A stretch of 64,000 bases of DNA, taken from assembly GCA_937950325.1 (NCBI GenBank), contig CALFDJ010000008.1:86110-150109 (forward strand). The letters run 5' to 3'. The stretch comes from an uncultured Collinsella sp. Its GTDB lineage: Bacteria > Actinomycetota > Coriobacteriia > Coriobacteriales > Coriobacteriaceae. Positions 9,300 through 16,515 of the stretch are shown here, one piece after another. Below the pieces are notes generated by a model. The model was given only the letters and a program-made list of their open reading frames with translations, was not told the origin of the DNA and did not search any database. Positions within the stretch are counted from its first letter, which is position 1, and each line of letters begins with the position of its first letter. A program made the translations under genes and the position numbers.

Positions 9300-10727
9300 T
9301 TAGGCCTCGACGGTGTCCAGGTCAAAGCCAAAGTAGCGGACCGCATTGTTGTAGCTGATGTCGCGTACAACCTCGCCCAGTAGCTCCATGTCGGCCGGGT
9401 ACTTGCCCTGCTCGACCCACTCGCCGATCACGCTGCACAGCACGCGACGGAAGTACTCGTGGCGCGGATAGGACAGGAAGGAGCGGGAATCGGTAAGCAT
9501 GCCCACAAAGTTGCCCAGCACGCCCTCGTTAGCCAGAGCCGTGAGCTGCTCGCGCATACCGACCTCGTTGTCGTTGAACCACCAGGCGGAGCCGTTCTGG
9601 ATCTTACCGGCAGTCGGAGCCTCCTGGAAGCAGCCCATCACGGTATCGATCATGGTGTTGTCGATGGGGTTCAGACTGTACAGGATGGTCTTGGGCAGGC
9701 CGCAAGTCTCCTGAATGGAGTTGAGGAAATCGGCGAGCTGGTCGGACGGCGTGTAGTTGGAGATGCAGTCGTAGCCGGTATCGGGACCGAGCTTGGCAAA
9801 CATGGCGCGATTGTTGTCGCGCTTGCAGCCAAAGTGCAGCTGCATGGCCCAGCCCAGACGGACATACTCGCCAGCGACAAACTGCATAAAGGCAGTCTTG
9901 TACTTGAGGACCTCTTCCTCGGTAAGCGGCTCGGCAGCCAGACCCTTGGCAAAGATAGCCTCGATCTCGTCGGCGGTAGCCGGGACGTACATAACGTAAT
10001 CGAGTGCGTGGTCGGATGCACGGCAGCCCAGCTCGTGAGCAACGTCGTAGCGCTTGGAGATGGCAGCCTTCATGCCCTCGAAGTCGCTGACCTCAACGCC
10101 GGCGACCTCGGAAAGGTGCTTGCAGTAGTCGGCAAACTCCTGGCCGCGCTCGATGCGCAGAGCGGCATCGGGACGCATGGCGGGAACGACCTGAACGTCA
10201 AAGCTGTCATCGGCAGCAATCTTCTTGTGCCACTCAAAGCTGTCGGCGGGATCGTCAGTAGTGCAGATCATGCGGACGTTGGACTGCTTGATCAGGTTGC
10301 GACAGGTAAAGCTGGCCTCGGCGAGTTTGGCGTTGGCAAGGTCCCAGACCTCCTGGGCAGTCTTGCCGTTGAGGACGCCCTCGTAGCCAAAGTAGCGCTT
10401 AAGCTCCAGGTGGCTCCACTCAAAGACGGGGTTGCCAACGCAGCGACCCAGGGTCTCGGCCCACTTTTGGAACTTCTCGCGAGCAGGGGCGTCGCCAGTG
10501 ATAAAACGCTCATCGACGCCGTTGGCACGCATCAGGCGCCACTTGTAGTGGTCGCCGCCCAGCCAAACCTCGGTGATGTTCTCGAAACGTTTGTCCTCCC
10601 AAATCTCCTTGGGAGAAATGTGGCAGTGATAGTCGACGATGGGCATGCCCTCGGCAAAGTTGTGGAACAACTCCTCACCGGTCTTGGTGCTCAGCAGGAA
10701 ATCCTGATCGTCCATAAAGTTTTTCAT
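9300..10727 (-). CDS. uxaC: Uronate isomerase
   Basis: A 475-residue amidohydrolase-fold isomerase that converts D-galacturonate to D-tagaturonate (and glucuronate to fructuronate). The N-terminal metal motif DYHCHIS is present, with PKEIWEDKRFENITEVWLGG after it as in UxaC. Length matches the family. The start MKNFMDDQDF follows AAAGGGGC; a longer frame to 10811 would overlap an operator. It is the promoter-proximal gene of uxaCBA, and operators at 10780-10859 lie directly upstream. Confidence 0.95.
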   Translation of the reverse strand: MKNFMDDQDFLLSTKTGEELFHNFAEGMPIVDYHCHISPKEIWEDKRFENITEVWLGGDHYKWRLMRANGVDERFITGDAPAREKFQKWAETLGRCVGNPVFEWSHLELKRYFGYEGVLNGKTAQEVWDLANAKLAEASFTCRNLIKQSNVRMICTTDDPADSFEWHKKIAADDSFDVQVVPAMRPDAALRIERGQEFADYCKHLSEVAGVEVSDFEGMKAAISKRYDVAHELGCRASDHALDYVMYVPATADEIEAIFAKGLAAEPLTEEEVLKYKTAFMQFVAGEYVRLGWAMQLHFGCKRDNNRAMFAKLGPDTGYDCISNYTPSDQLADFLNSIQETCGLPKTILYSLNPIDNTMIDTVMGCFQEAPTAGKIQNGSAWWFNDNEVGMREQLTALANEGVLGNFVGMLTDSRSFLSYPRHEYFRRVLCSVIGEWVEQGKYPADMELLGEVVRDISYNNAVRYFGFDLDTVEA

Positions 10728-10779
10728 CAAACAGCCCCTTTGCTGGCAAGGCGGGCGTACAGCGCGCTCGTTATCCTTT

Positions 10780-10859
10780 AGATGAACGTTCACTATACTA
10801 ATCCATTGCACCTCAAAAGGTGAACGTTCACCTAACCACCACGGGGTGAACGGTAGGTT
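10780..10859 (-). promoter_or_regulatory. Operator cluster ahead of uxaC
   Basis: A near-perfect palindrome lies at 10780-10795 and a perfect AGGTGAACGTTCACCT at 10818-10833. A degenerate half-site (GGTGAAC) lies at 10845-10851. They sit 53-132 bases before the uxaC start, where a repressor would block the uxaCBA promoter. Same palindrome as ahead of the transporter. Confidence 0.85.
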
Positions 10860-10963
10860 TTGACCGCTTAACGGTTGCTGGAGATGTGACTTGCATGTAT
10901 TGCGGACTGGTTGGCGTCCCCGAACACCGAACTTGAGCGCTTTTGCTCAGGTGGGTCATGTCC

Positions 10964-11162
10964 CGACGTACATTTTTGGGAGTATTCAGCATTGGAGCGC
11001 CCCGTGCGCCATCCTCAGCGTCCTATTTGGAACGCAGATAGCGCCCGATCGGCATAAAAAGTGCCCCCGATGGCAAATTACGCCATCGGGGGCACTTAAA
11101 ACAGTCGTTCTGCACCTCATTCAGGGCATGCCAATGCTGAATACTCCCAAAAATGCACGTCG
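10964..11162. repeat. 199-base inverted-repeat element with terminator core, downstream of lacI
   Basis: Arms of 32 bases at 10964-10995 and 11131-11162 pair with one mismatch. Each contains the outward-reading motif TGCTGAATACTC...ACGTCG. Inside is a perfect 16-bp GC-rich stem at 11059-11074/11082-11097, which should terminate lacI transcription and could act in both directions. The same arm motif recurs as an outward-facing pair at 24202-24444. It fills most of the 460-base gap between uxaC and lacI; the remainder is operators and promoter. Confidence 0.8.
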
Positions 11163-11187
11163 CAAGAGGGGGTACCTGCTCAATCGG

Positions 11188-12267
11188 CTAAATACCCGCA
11201 AGTTCGCAGTAGCGGTCGACATTGCTGGCAAATACCATCTCGACGGCGCCCTTCTGGACGGGCACCGTCGGGGTCCTTCCCCACAGCAGATAATCGCCCA
11301 GCGTCTTAGCGCCGCGATACGCCAGGCTCGTCGGGTCCTTATAGACAATATTGGTAAAGATACCGCGGCGCAAGGCCAGAGCACTTTCGGGAAACAGGTC
11401 GTTGCCGATCACCATGACCTGACCGGCCTTGCCGGTCGAGACGAGCGCGTCGGCAACCACTTCGGAACCAACGGCAAAAACGCTACAGATAAGTTCGGGG
11501 GCGTCCGGCGCACTCAAGCGCTTTTCGAGCTCATGCTTGAGCTGTTTGACTTGCGCATGGGCACCGGCAAGGTCCTCGACCTGCCATGGAATATCTCGTT
11601 CGCGCAGGTAATTGTGGAAGGCGCGGGCGGTTAGATAGTGCGAATCGGTATATGGGTCGCCTGTCAAAAGGAGCACGCGGGCGTCGGCCCCAGAAGCATG
11701 GACCAGGTTTGCCGCCTGCTCGGCCATAAGGCTGCCTGCCGTCGAATAATCGGCCAAGCTCGCACCCAAACGATTCAAATGCGGACGGTCGCCGTCGACA
11801 AGCTCAATCGTCACGCCCGCCTCGGCGATCTGCCCCAAAAGCTCAGTCGCACGATCGTCGCCCGGCGCATAGGCGAGCAAGCCACCAATCTTCTCGCCCA
11901 CCTGCAGACGCTCGTCGATTTGCTCGAGTGCATCAGCGTAGCCGCCCACGCCAAATTCAACGCGCTCAACCGTAATGCCCCGGTCGATGACCTCCTGTTC
12001 AAAGCGATTGCAGCCTTCCCACAGGTAACGGAAAAAGTACGCTCCCTCGCGCGATGCGCGGGGCAGGCAAAACACCAGATTGATATCCTTGCGGCGCAGG
12101 CTTGAGGCACTTGTGTTGCGGTGATAGCCCATGGCCTCGGCCTTAGCGTTCACCTTGGCGCGCACGGATTCGCTCACGCCGGCCTTTCCCGTCAGAGCCT
12201 TGTGCACGGTATTGATGGAAACGCCAAGCTCGGCGGCTATGTCCTTCATGGTTACGCGAGCGCTCAT
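11188..12267 (-). CDS. LacI-family transcriptional regulator of the pectin/galacturonate locus
   Basis: A 359-residue regulator. The helix-turn-helix at about 6-27 reads MKDIAAELGVSINTVHKAL and is followed by a LacI hinge segment. A periplasmic-binding-protein-like sensor domain follows (about 60-359), including LVDGDRP and MVIGNDLF. The recognition helix INTVHKAL differs from the common TVSRVL. Its position beside uxaCBA and the repeated LacI-type palindromes at 5.8-6.0 and 10.8 kb make it the probable repressor, with galacturonate or a derivative as inducer (inferred). No copy of the palindrome is seen ahead of its own start. Confidence 0.9.
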   Translation of the reverse strand: MSARVTMKDIAAELGVSINTVHKALTGKAGVSESVRAKVNAKAEAMGYHRNTSASSLRRKDINLVFCLPRASREGAYFFRYLWEGCNRFEQEVIDRGITVERVEFGVGGYADALEQIDERLQVGEKIGGLLAYAPGDDRATELLGQIAEAGVTIELVDGDRPHLNRLGASLADYSTAGSLMAEQAANLVHASGADARVLLLTGDPYTDSHYLTARAFHNYLRERDIPWQVEDLAGAHAQVKQLKHELEKRLSAPDAPELICSVFAVGSEVVADALVSTGKAGQVMVIGNDLFPESALALRRGIFTNIVYKDPTSLAYRGAKTLGDYLLWGRTPTVPVQKGAVEMVFASNVDRYCELAGI

Positions 12268-12364
12268 GCGGTTACTCCGTTATAGATAAGTTGCCAATTA
12301 ATAGTCCAGTTAACGATACCCCAAAAATACTCTTCGACTCGCCGTGCTCTCCCTCAAATGCACA

Positions 12365-12398
12365 AAGCGCCCCGCGAACGGATGCCCGCGGAGCGCTT
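12365..12398 (-). terminator. Hairpin terminator after the FeoB-associated gene
   Basis: The stem is AAGCGCnCCGCGn against GCCCGCGGAGCGCTT. It starts 14 bases after the stop codon of the small Feo protein. Confidence 0.6.
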
Positions 12399-12411
12399 GG
12401 ATGTCCGGACC

Positions 12412-12612
12412 TTATTTGATACCGCGACCCAAGTCTTCGGCGATTTTGTCCACGCCCTTAAGTGCGGCGCAGCTCTTTTTGTTGGAGCAATGCCCCGTGC
12501 AAACGCCACCCTGTGCGCAGTCGGCACACGTGCCCTTGCGATAGATGCGCACGCACACGGCGACAAACGCAATGCCGATAACAGCCAGCACAACAATATC
12601 GATAGGTGCCAT
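12412..12612 (-). CDS. FeoB-associated Cys-rich membrane protein
   Basis: A 66-residue protein. One N-terminal transmembrane helix (about 4-23) is followed by a short basic stretch and a cysteine cluster at 29, 32, 38, 42 and 48. This is the layout of the small FeoB-associated proteins found after feoB in many anaerobes. It is the last gene of the feoA-feoA-feoB series. The cysteines may bind iron or a cluster; its function in transport is not established. Confidence 0.88.
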   Translation of the reverse strand: MAPIDIVVLAVIGIAFVAVCVRIYRKGTCADCAQGGVCTGHCSNKKSCAALKGVDKIAEDLGRGIK

Positions 12613-12658
12613 AGCAAGCCTCCTCTAGTTAACCAGCACTTACTTTACCCCATCCTCC

Positions 12659-12710
12659 ACCTACCAAAAAGGGACAGGTTTATTTTGGTCGGTTTTATCT
12701 GCGGAAACGC
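12659..12710. repeat. Intergenic repeat, CCAAAAAGGGACAGG family, copy 1
   Basis: These 52 bases match 56761-56812 at 47 positions (shared core TTATTTTGGTCGGTTTTATC). It lies between feoB and the small Feo protein and is followed by the feoB terminator. Each copy contains CCAAAA...TTTTGG self-complementarity. Confidence 0.8.
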
Positions 12711-12728
12711 CACATCTCCCCACCAAAA

Positions 12729-12757
12729 AGCCCGAGTGTCGCTGGGACACCCGGGCT
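12729..12757 (-). terminator. Terminator of feoB
   Basis: The GC-rich stem AGCCCGGGTGTCC against GACACTCGGGCT is followed by TTTTTGG on the minus strand, 30 bases after the feoB stop. Confidence 0.8.
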
Positions 12758-12786
12758 CGTGGAAAGGGGCTAATCCTTATTCGGAC

Positions 12787-15114
12787 TTAAGCGGAAACTG
12801 CGGCGGAAGCAGCGTTGGTCTCGTCCTCGTCGGTCCATGCATGCTTGGGCATGGGACGGAAGATCTGGAAGAGCATCGCAACCAGCAGCACGATGGCCAC
12901 AACCGTCCAGATACCAAACTGCCCCAACACAAGCAGGTTGTAGAACTGGTTGATGAACAGGCCGATCACCCAAGCGAAGATGCACTCGTAACCGATGGCA
13001 ATCGCGAACCACTTGCCGGAATCCATCTGGTTGCGGATGGCACCCATGGCAGCAAAGCACGGAGCGCACAGCAGGTTGAACGCGCCAAAGGCGACGCAAG
13101 CGCCCATGGTGGGGAACATGCCGGCAAACGCGGTCCACAGGCTCGGGTCGGTCTCGCCCGCGTCGGCAACGGACAGCAGCGAGCCGGCGGTGGCGACGAC
13201 GTTCTCCTTGGCGACAAGGCCCGAGACGGACAGCGCTGTTGCCTGCCAGGTGCTAAAGCCAAGCGGGGCGAAGATCCAGGAGATCAGGTTACCGAGCATG
13301 GCCAGCACGGAGTAGTCCATGAACTCCTCGGAGATGCCGTCCATCGCGGGCAGGTAGCCAAAGGAACCGTTGTAGCTACCAAAGTTGGACAGGAACCAAA
13401 CCACGACAGTGGACGCGAAGATGACCGTACCGGCCTTCTTGATAAAGGCCCAGCAGCGCTCCCACACGTGCAGCGCCCAAGAGCGGATCGCCGGGAAGTG
13501 GTAGGCAGGAAGCTCCATGACAAACGGGGTCGGACGGCCGGCGAAGAGCTTGGTCTTCTTGAGCATGAGGCCCGAGGCGATGACGGCAAAGACGCCCAGG
13601 AAGTAGAAGAGCGGGCTGATCCATGCGGCCGTGGTGGAAGAATCGCCAATGATGGAGCCCATGAGCAGGGCGATGATCGGCAGCTTGGCGCCGCAGGGGA
13701 TGAACGTGGTGGTCATGACCGTCATGCGGCGGTCCTTCTCGTTCTCGATGGTCTTGGTGGCCATGACGCCGGGAACGCCGCAGCCCGAGGACACGAGCAT
13801 GGGGATGAACGACTTACCGGACAGGCCAAAGCGGCGGAACACGCGGTCCATGATAAAGGCGACGCGGGCCATGTAGCCGCAGTCCTCCAGGAAGGACAGC
13901 ATCACGAACAGCAGGAACATCTGCGGCACAAAGCCGAAGATGGCGCCCAGGCCGCCAACGATACCGTCGCAGACCAGCGAATCGACCAGGCCACCGTCCT
14001 CGGTGCCACCCGCCACGAGGGCATCGTGCACCATGGTGGTGATACCCGGGACATAGGGGCCGTACTGTGCCGGGTCGACCGAGTCGGCGTCGTCACCCGC
14101 GGCCTCGACAGCCGCGTCGTAAGCGTCGCGGCCCTGACCGAGCACGTACCAGCCGTCGGTGCCGAAGAGCTGGTCGTTGGTGAAGTCGGTCACCGTGCCG
14201 CCCAAGGTAGAAACGGCGATGTAGTACACGCAGAACATGATGACCACAAAGATCGGCAGACCCAGGATACGGTTGGTAACCACGCGGTCGATCTTCTCGG
14301 AGGTGCTCATCTTGGCCGGAGCCTTAGTGAGGCACTCATCGATGATGTGCGCGATGACGCCATAGCGCTCACCGGTGATGATGGACTCGGCATCGTCGTC
14401 GCAGTCCTGCTCGCACTGGGCGACCAGCTCCTCCACGCGAGCGGCCTTCTCCTTAGTGAGGTTGATGAGCTTGCAGGCGTCCGCGTCGCGCTCAAACAGC
14501 TTGACAGCGTAGTAGCGACGCTTGTTGGCGGGAACGCTCGCCGGAAGGTTGTTCTCGATGTGGGACAGAACGTCCTCGATGGAGGAGTCGAACTTGTGCT
14601 CCGGTACCTGGCCCTTGGAAGCAGCGGACTTCTTGACCTGCTCGAAGAGCTCCTTGATGCCCTTGTTCTTAAGAGCCGAGATCATCATGACCGGGCAGCC
14701 GAGCTTCTTGGAAAGCTTGTCGGTGTCGATCTTGTCGCCGTTCTTCTCGACCAAGTCGGCCATGTTGAGGGCAACGACCACGGGCAGGCCGGTCTCGATA
14801 ACCTGAAGCGCCAGGTACAGGTTGCGCTCGAGGTTGGTGGCGTCGACCACCTGGACGACCACATCGGGCTCGCCGCTCATGAGATAATCGCGCGAGCACT
14901 GCTCCTCGGGGCTGTAGGGGGAAAGCGAGTAGATGCCGGGGAGGTCCGTGATGGTAACGTTCTTGTCGCTTAGGAGCTTGGCTTCCTTTTTCTCAACCGT
15001 GACGCCGGGCCAGTTGCCAACGTAGCCGTTGGCGCCGGTGATCAGGTTGAAAAGCGTGGTCTTGCCGCAGTTGGGGTTACCCGCCAGCGCGACATGGATC
15101 TGAGAATCCGCCAT
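12787..15114 (-). CDS. feoB: Ferrous iron transporter FeoB
   Basis: A 775-residue inner-membrane Fe(II) transporter. The N-terminal G domain has GNPNCGKT at 12-19 (G1), DLPG near 56 (G3) and NMAD near 117 (G4). A helical spacer follows to about 275. The membrane part contains the two Gate regions (GFVPQM, SGCGVPG and the CAPCFAAMG stretch). The family length is normal. Preceded by two feoA genes and followed by the Cys-rich small protein. A candidate operator at 15188-15210 lies in the 122-base gap before it. Confidence 0.96.
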   Translation of the reverse strand: MADSQIHVALAGNPNCGKTTLFNLITGANGYVGNWPGVTVEKKEAKLLSDKNVTITDLPGIYSLSPYSPEEQCSRDYLMSGEPDVVVQVVDATNLERNLYLALQVIETGLPVVVALNMADLVEKNGDKIDTDKLSKKLGCPVMMISALKNKGIKELFEQVKKSAASKGQVPEHKFDSSIEDVLSHIENNLPASVPANKRRYYAVKLFERDADACKLINLTKEKAARVEELVAQCEQDCDDDAESIITGERYGVIAHIIDECLTKAPAKMSTSEKIDRVVTNRILGLPIFVVIMFCVYYIAVSTLGGTVTDFTNDQLFGTDGWYVLGQGRDAYDAAVEAAGDDADSVDPAQYGPYVPGITTMVHDALVAGGTEDGGLVDSLVCDGIVGGLGAIFGFVPQMFLLFVMLSFLEDCGYMARVAFIMDRVFRRFGLSGKSFIPMLVSSGCGVPGVMATKTIENEKDRRMTVMTTTFIPCGAKLPIIALLMGSIIGDSSTTAAWISPLFYFLGVFAVIASGLMLKKTKLFAGRPTPFVMELPAYHFPAIRSWALHVWERCWAFIKKAGTVIFASTVVVWFLSNFGSYNGSFGYLPAMDGISEEFMDYSVLAMLGNLISWIFAPLGFSTWQATALSVSGLVAKENVVATAGSLLSVADAGETDPSLWTAFAGMFPTMGACVAFGAFNLLCAPCFAAMGAIRNQMDSGKWFAIAIGYECIFAWVIGLFINQFYNLLVLGQFGIWTVVAIVLLVAMLFQIFRPMPKHAWTDEDETNAASAAVSA

Positions 15115-15187
15115 TCAATCCTTCTTCCTTGTGTGCCCGCGCTGCTTTCTCCGCACGGGCTGGATAATGTGCTTCAAAATGCTGCAT

Positions 15188-15210
15188 TAAGTTAGAAATA
15201 CCTAACTTTA
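15188..15210. promoter_or_regulatory. Candidate metal-regulator operator between feoA and feoB
   Basis: An inverted repeat of AAGTTAG and CTAACTT around a short AT spacer, 78 bases ahead of the feoB start. Iron-responsive regulators of the DtxR or Fur type use inverted AT-rich sites in such places, but the regulator is not in the window. Confidence 0.45.
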
Positions 15211-15236
15211 TCTGCAGAAATATACGCCGCGAGCCC

Positions 15237-15458
15237 TTATTGGACCTCGACGACGGCGGCCTCCTCCTTGCGGATGGAAAGCTCGTAGCCGCGCACGTTG
15301 ATCTCGACCGGATCACCGAGCGGTGCAACCTTCACGACCTTGAACGAAGTGCCCTTGATGAGCCCCAGGTCCATAAGGTGGCGGCGAAGCGCACCCTCAC
15401 CGTGAAGCTTGACGATGGTGGAGCTCTCGCCCACCTTAACGTCACCCAACGTCTTCAT
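15237..15458 (-). CDS. feoA: FeoA domain protein (second copy, next to feoB)
   Basis: A 73-residue SH3-like FeoA protein. It contains the typical LMDLGLIKGTSFKVVKVAPLG with a hydrophobic C-terminal strand pair. FeoA proteins support FeoB activity by contacting its cytosolic domain. It follows another feoA by 39 bases and precedes feoB. Confidence 0.92.
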   Translation of the reverse strand: MKTLGDVKVGESSTIVKLHGEGALRRHLMDLGLIKGTSFKVVKVAPLGDPVEINVRGYELSIRKEEAAVVEVQ

Positions 15459-15497
15459 CCTCTTGTCCCCCTTTCGGTTTTTATCAAATGCTGCGAA

Positions 15498-15740
15498 CTA
15501 ACCGACGGTCATGATGTGCATGGCAACCTTGGAATCGATACCAAAGCGTGCGCCCAGCACCGTGACGATGATATTGGCGCCACTCGAGCTCACCACGTGA
15601 ATTTCGCTGCCCTCGACAAAGCCGAGGTCCTTGAGGTGGTGCTTCATATCCTCATTGCCCTTTACACGAGACACGCGCACGGTTTCGCCCGCTTTTACCA
15701 TCGAAAGCGGCATTGCCGGCATCTGCGGTCCGCAAGACAT
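15498..15740 (-). CDS. feoA: FeoA domain protein (first copy)
   Basis: An 80-residue FeoA protein with HHLKDLGFVEGSEIHVVSSSG and GARFGIDSKVAMHIMT. It differs clearly from the neighbouring FeoA, so this is an old duplication or two specialised subunits rather than a recent copy. Tandem feoA genes are common in anaerobic firmicutes and actinobacteria. It is the first gene of the operon; an inverted repeat at 15783-15836 lies 43-96 bases upstream of its start. Confidence 0.92.
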   Translation of the reverse strand: MSCGPQMPAMPLSMVKAGETVRVSRVKGNEDMKHHLKDLGFVEGSEIHVVSSSGANIIVTVLGARFGIDSKVAMHIMTVG

Positions 15741-15782
15741 GAGTTGCTCCTAACGTCAGTTCGTCCTCAACATCGACGTGAT

Positions 15783-15836
15783 AAAAGTTAACCACGTCTA
15801 TGTTCGCTTTAGTAAACTAGCACGTGGTTAACTTTT
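15783..15836. promoter_or_regulatory. Inverted repeat ahead of the feo operon
   Basis: A perfect 15-bp inverted repeat (AAAAGTTAACCACGT and its complement) with a 24-base spacer, directly upstream of the first feoA. The placement suggests an operator pair for an iron- or manganese-responsive regulator. No known consensus is matched with certainty. Confidence 0.55.
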
Positions 15837-15885
15837 TGGAAAGGGTCCCCATTCAGATTTCGAAAAAGTTTCCTATACGAAACAA

Positions 15886-15918
15886 AGGCACCGCAAAGAC
15901 CGTCTCTTTGCAGTGCCT
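15886..15918 (-). terminator. Hairpin after the HPr-like gene
   Basis: The stem AGGCAC-GCAAAGA pairs with its complement with one unpaired base on each side, followed by a mixed T-rich tract on the minus strand. Confidence 0.6.
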
Positions 15919-15972
15919 ATTGATACCAATTTATGCAACAGAGGGGACTGCCCCTTTGTCACATTGTTGAGG

Positions 15973-16221
15973 TTAAAGCGAGAGGTTTCTGATCGACGTG
16001 ACGCAGGAGGCCTCATCCACGCCCGAAACGCGGAACACGACGTCTTCGCCACATTCGCCGCAGAGTGCCATGAGCCCTATAACGTCGCGGCCATCGGTGT
16101 AGCGGTCACCAATCGAAACCGACACGTCACTACGGTGCTTGGCAATAATGTCATAGAGCAGCGCAACCGGGCGGGCATGTAATCCCAACGGATCTTTAAT
16201 CGTCTTCGTAAACTCGACCAT
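15973..16221 (-). CDS. HPr-family phosphocarrier protein
   Basis: An 82-residue HPr-like protein. His15 lies in GLHARP, the site phosphorylated by enzyme I of the phosphotransferase system. The region that carries regulatory Ser46 in Firmicutes HPr (KSIMGVM) reads RDVIGLM here, so the serine is an aspartate (residue 45). The start MVEFTKTI follows GGAGGGG. It stands alone, between the feo operon and aspS. It may be a canonical PTS carrier or a regulatory paralogue; the Asp makes kinase control at that site impossible. Confidence 0.88.
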   Translation of the reverse strand: MVEFTKTIKDPLGLHARPVALLYDIIAKHRSDVSVSIGDRYTDGRDVIGLMALCGECGEDVVFRVSGVDEASCVTSIRNLSL

Positions 16222-16307
16222 GTCCCCTCCCGCGGCATCGCACATTCGGCCGGCAAACCCAGCCACGTGGTAGTTATTGTAGCGTTAGATGCTTGTTGAG
16301 GGCGGGA

Positions 16308-16418
16308 CGGAAATCGCATCCCATTTCGAGCGTCAATGATGGGACACAGTTTCCGCTGAGCGACCCTGGCGGAAAGTACATCCCATTCTGGAGGCAAATT
16401 CCGGGACGCAGTTTCCGC
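16308..16418. repeat. Two 49-base direct repeats upstream of the HPr-like gene
   Basis: Copies lie at 16308-16356 and 16370-16418 and share 36 of 49 bases. Both keep CGGAAA at one end, CATCCCATT, and CAGTTTCCGC at the other end, so each unit is also partly self-complementary. They lie between aspS and the HPr-like gene. Confidence 0.75.
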
Positions 16419-16461
16419 GACGCCCAGTCAACCTATGCCCTCGCAACGCCCGCGCATAAAA

Positions 16462-16492
16462 AACGAGGGAAGGCACGCGTCCTTCCCTCGTT
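16462..16492 (-). terminator. Terminator of aspS
   Basis: The stem AACGAGGGAAGG pairs perfectly with CCTTCCCTCGTT and is followed by TTTTATG on the minus strand, 24 bases after the stop codon. Confidence 0.9.
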
Positions 16493-16515
16493 ACGGGCAA
16501 TATGTAGCCGCTCGC

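Noticed and set aside
12358..14973. 871-residue plus-strand frame antisense to feoB, and similar long antisense frames over aspS, ppc, htpG, hisS and others
   Set aside because: High-GC codon bias leaves antisense frames open. They lack ribosome sites and family resemblance, while the other strand encodes complete known proteins.
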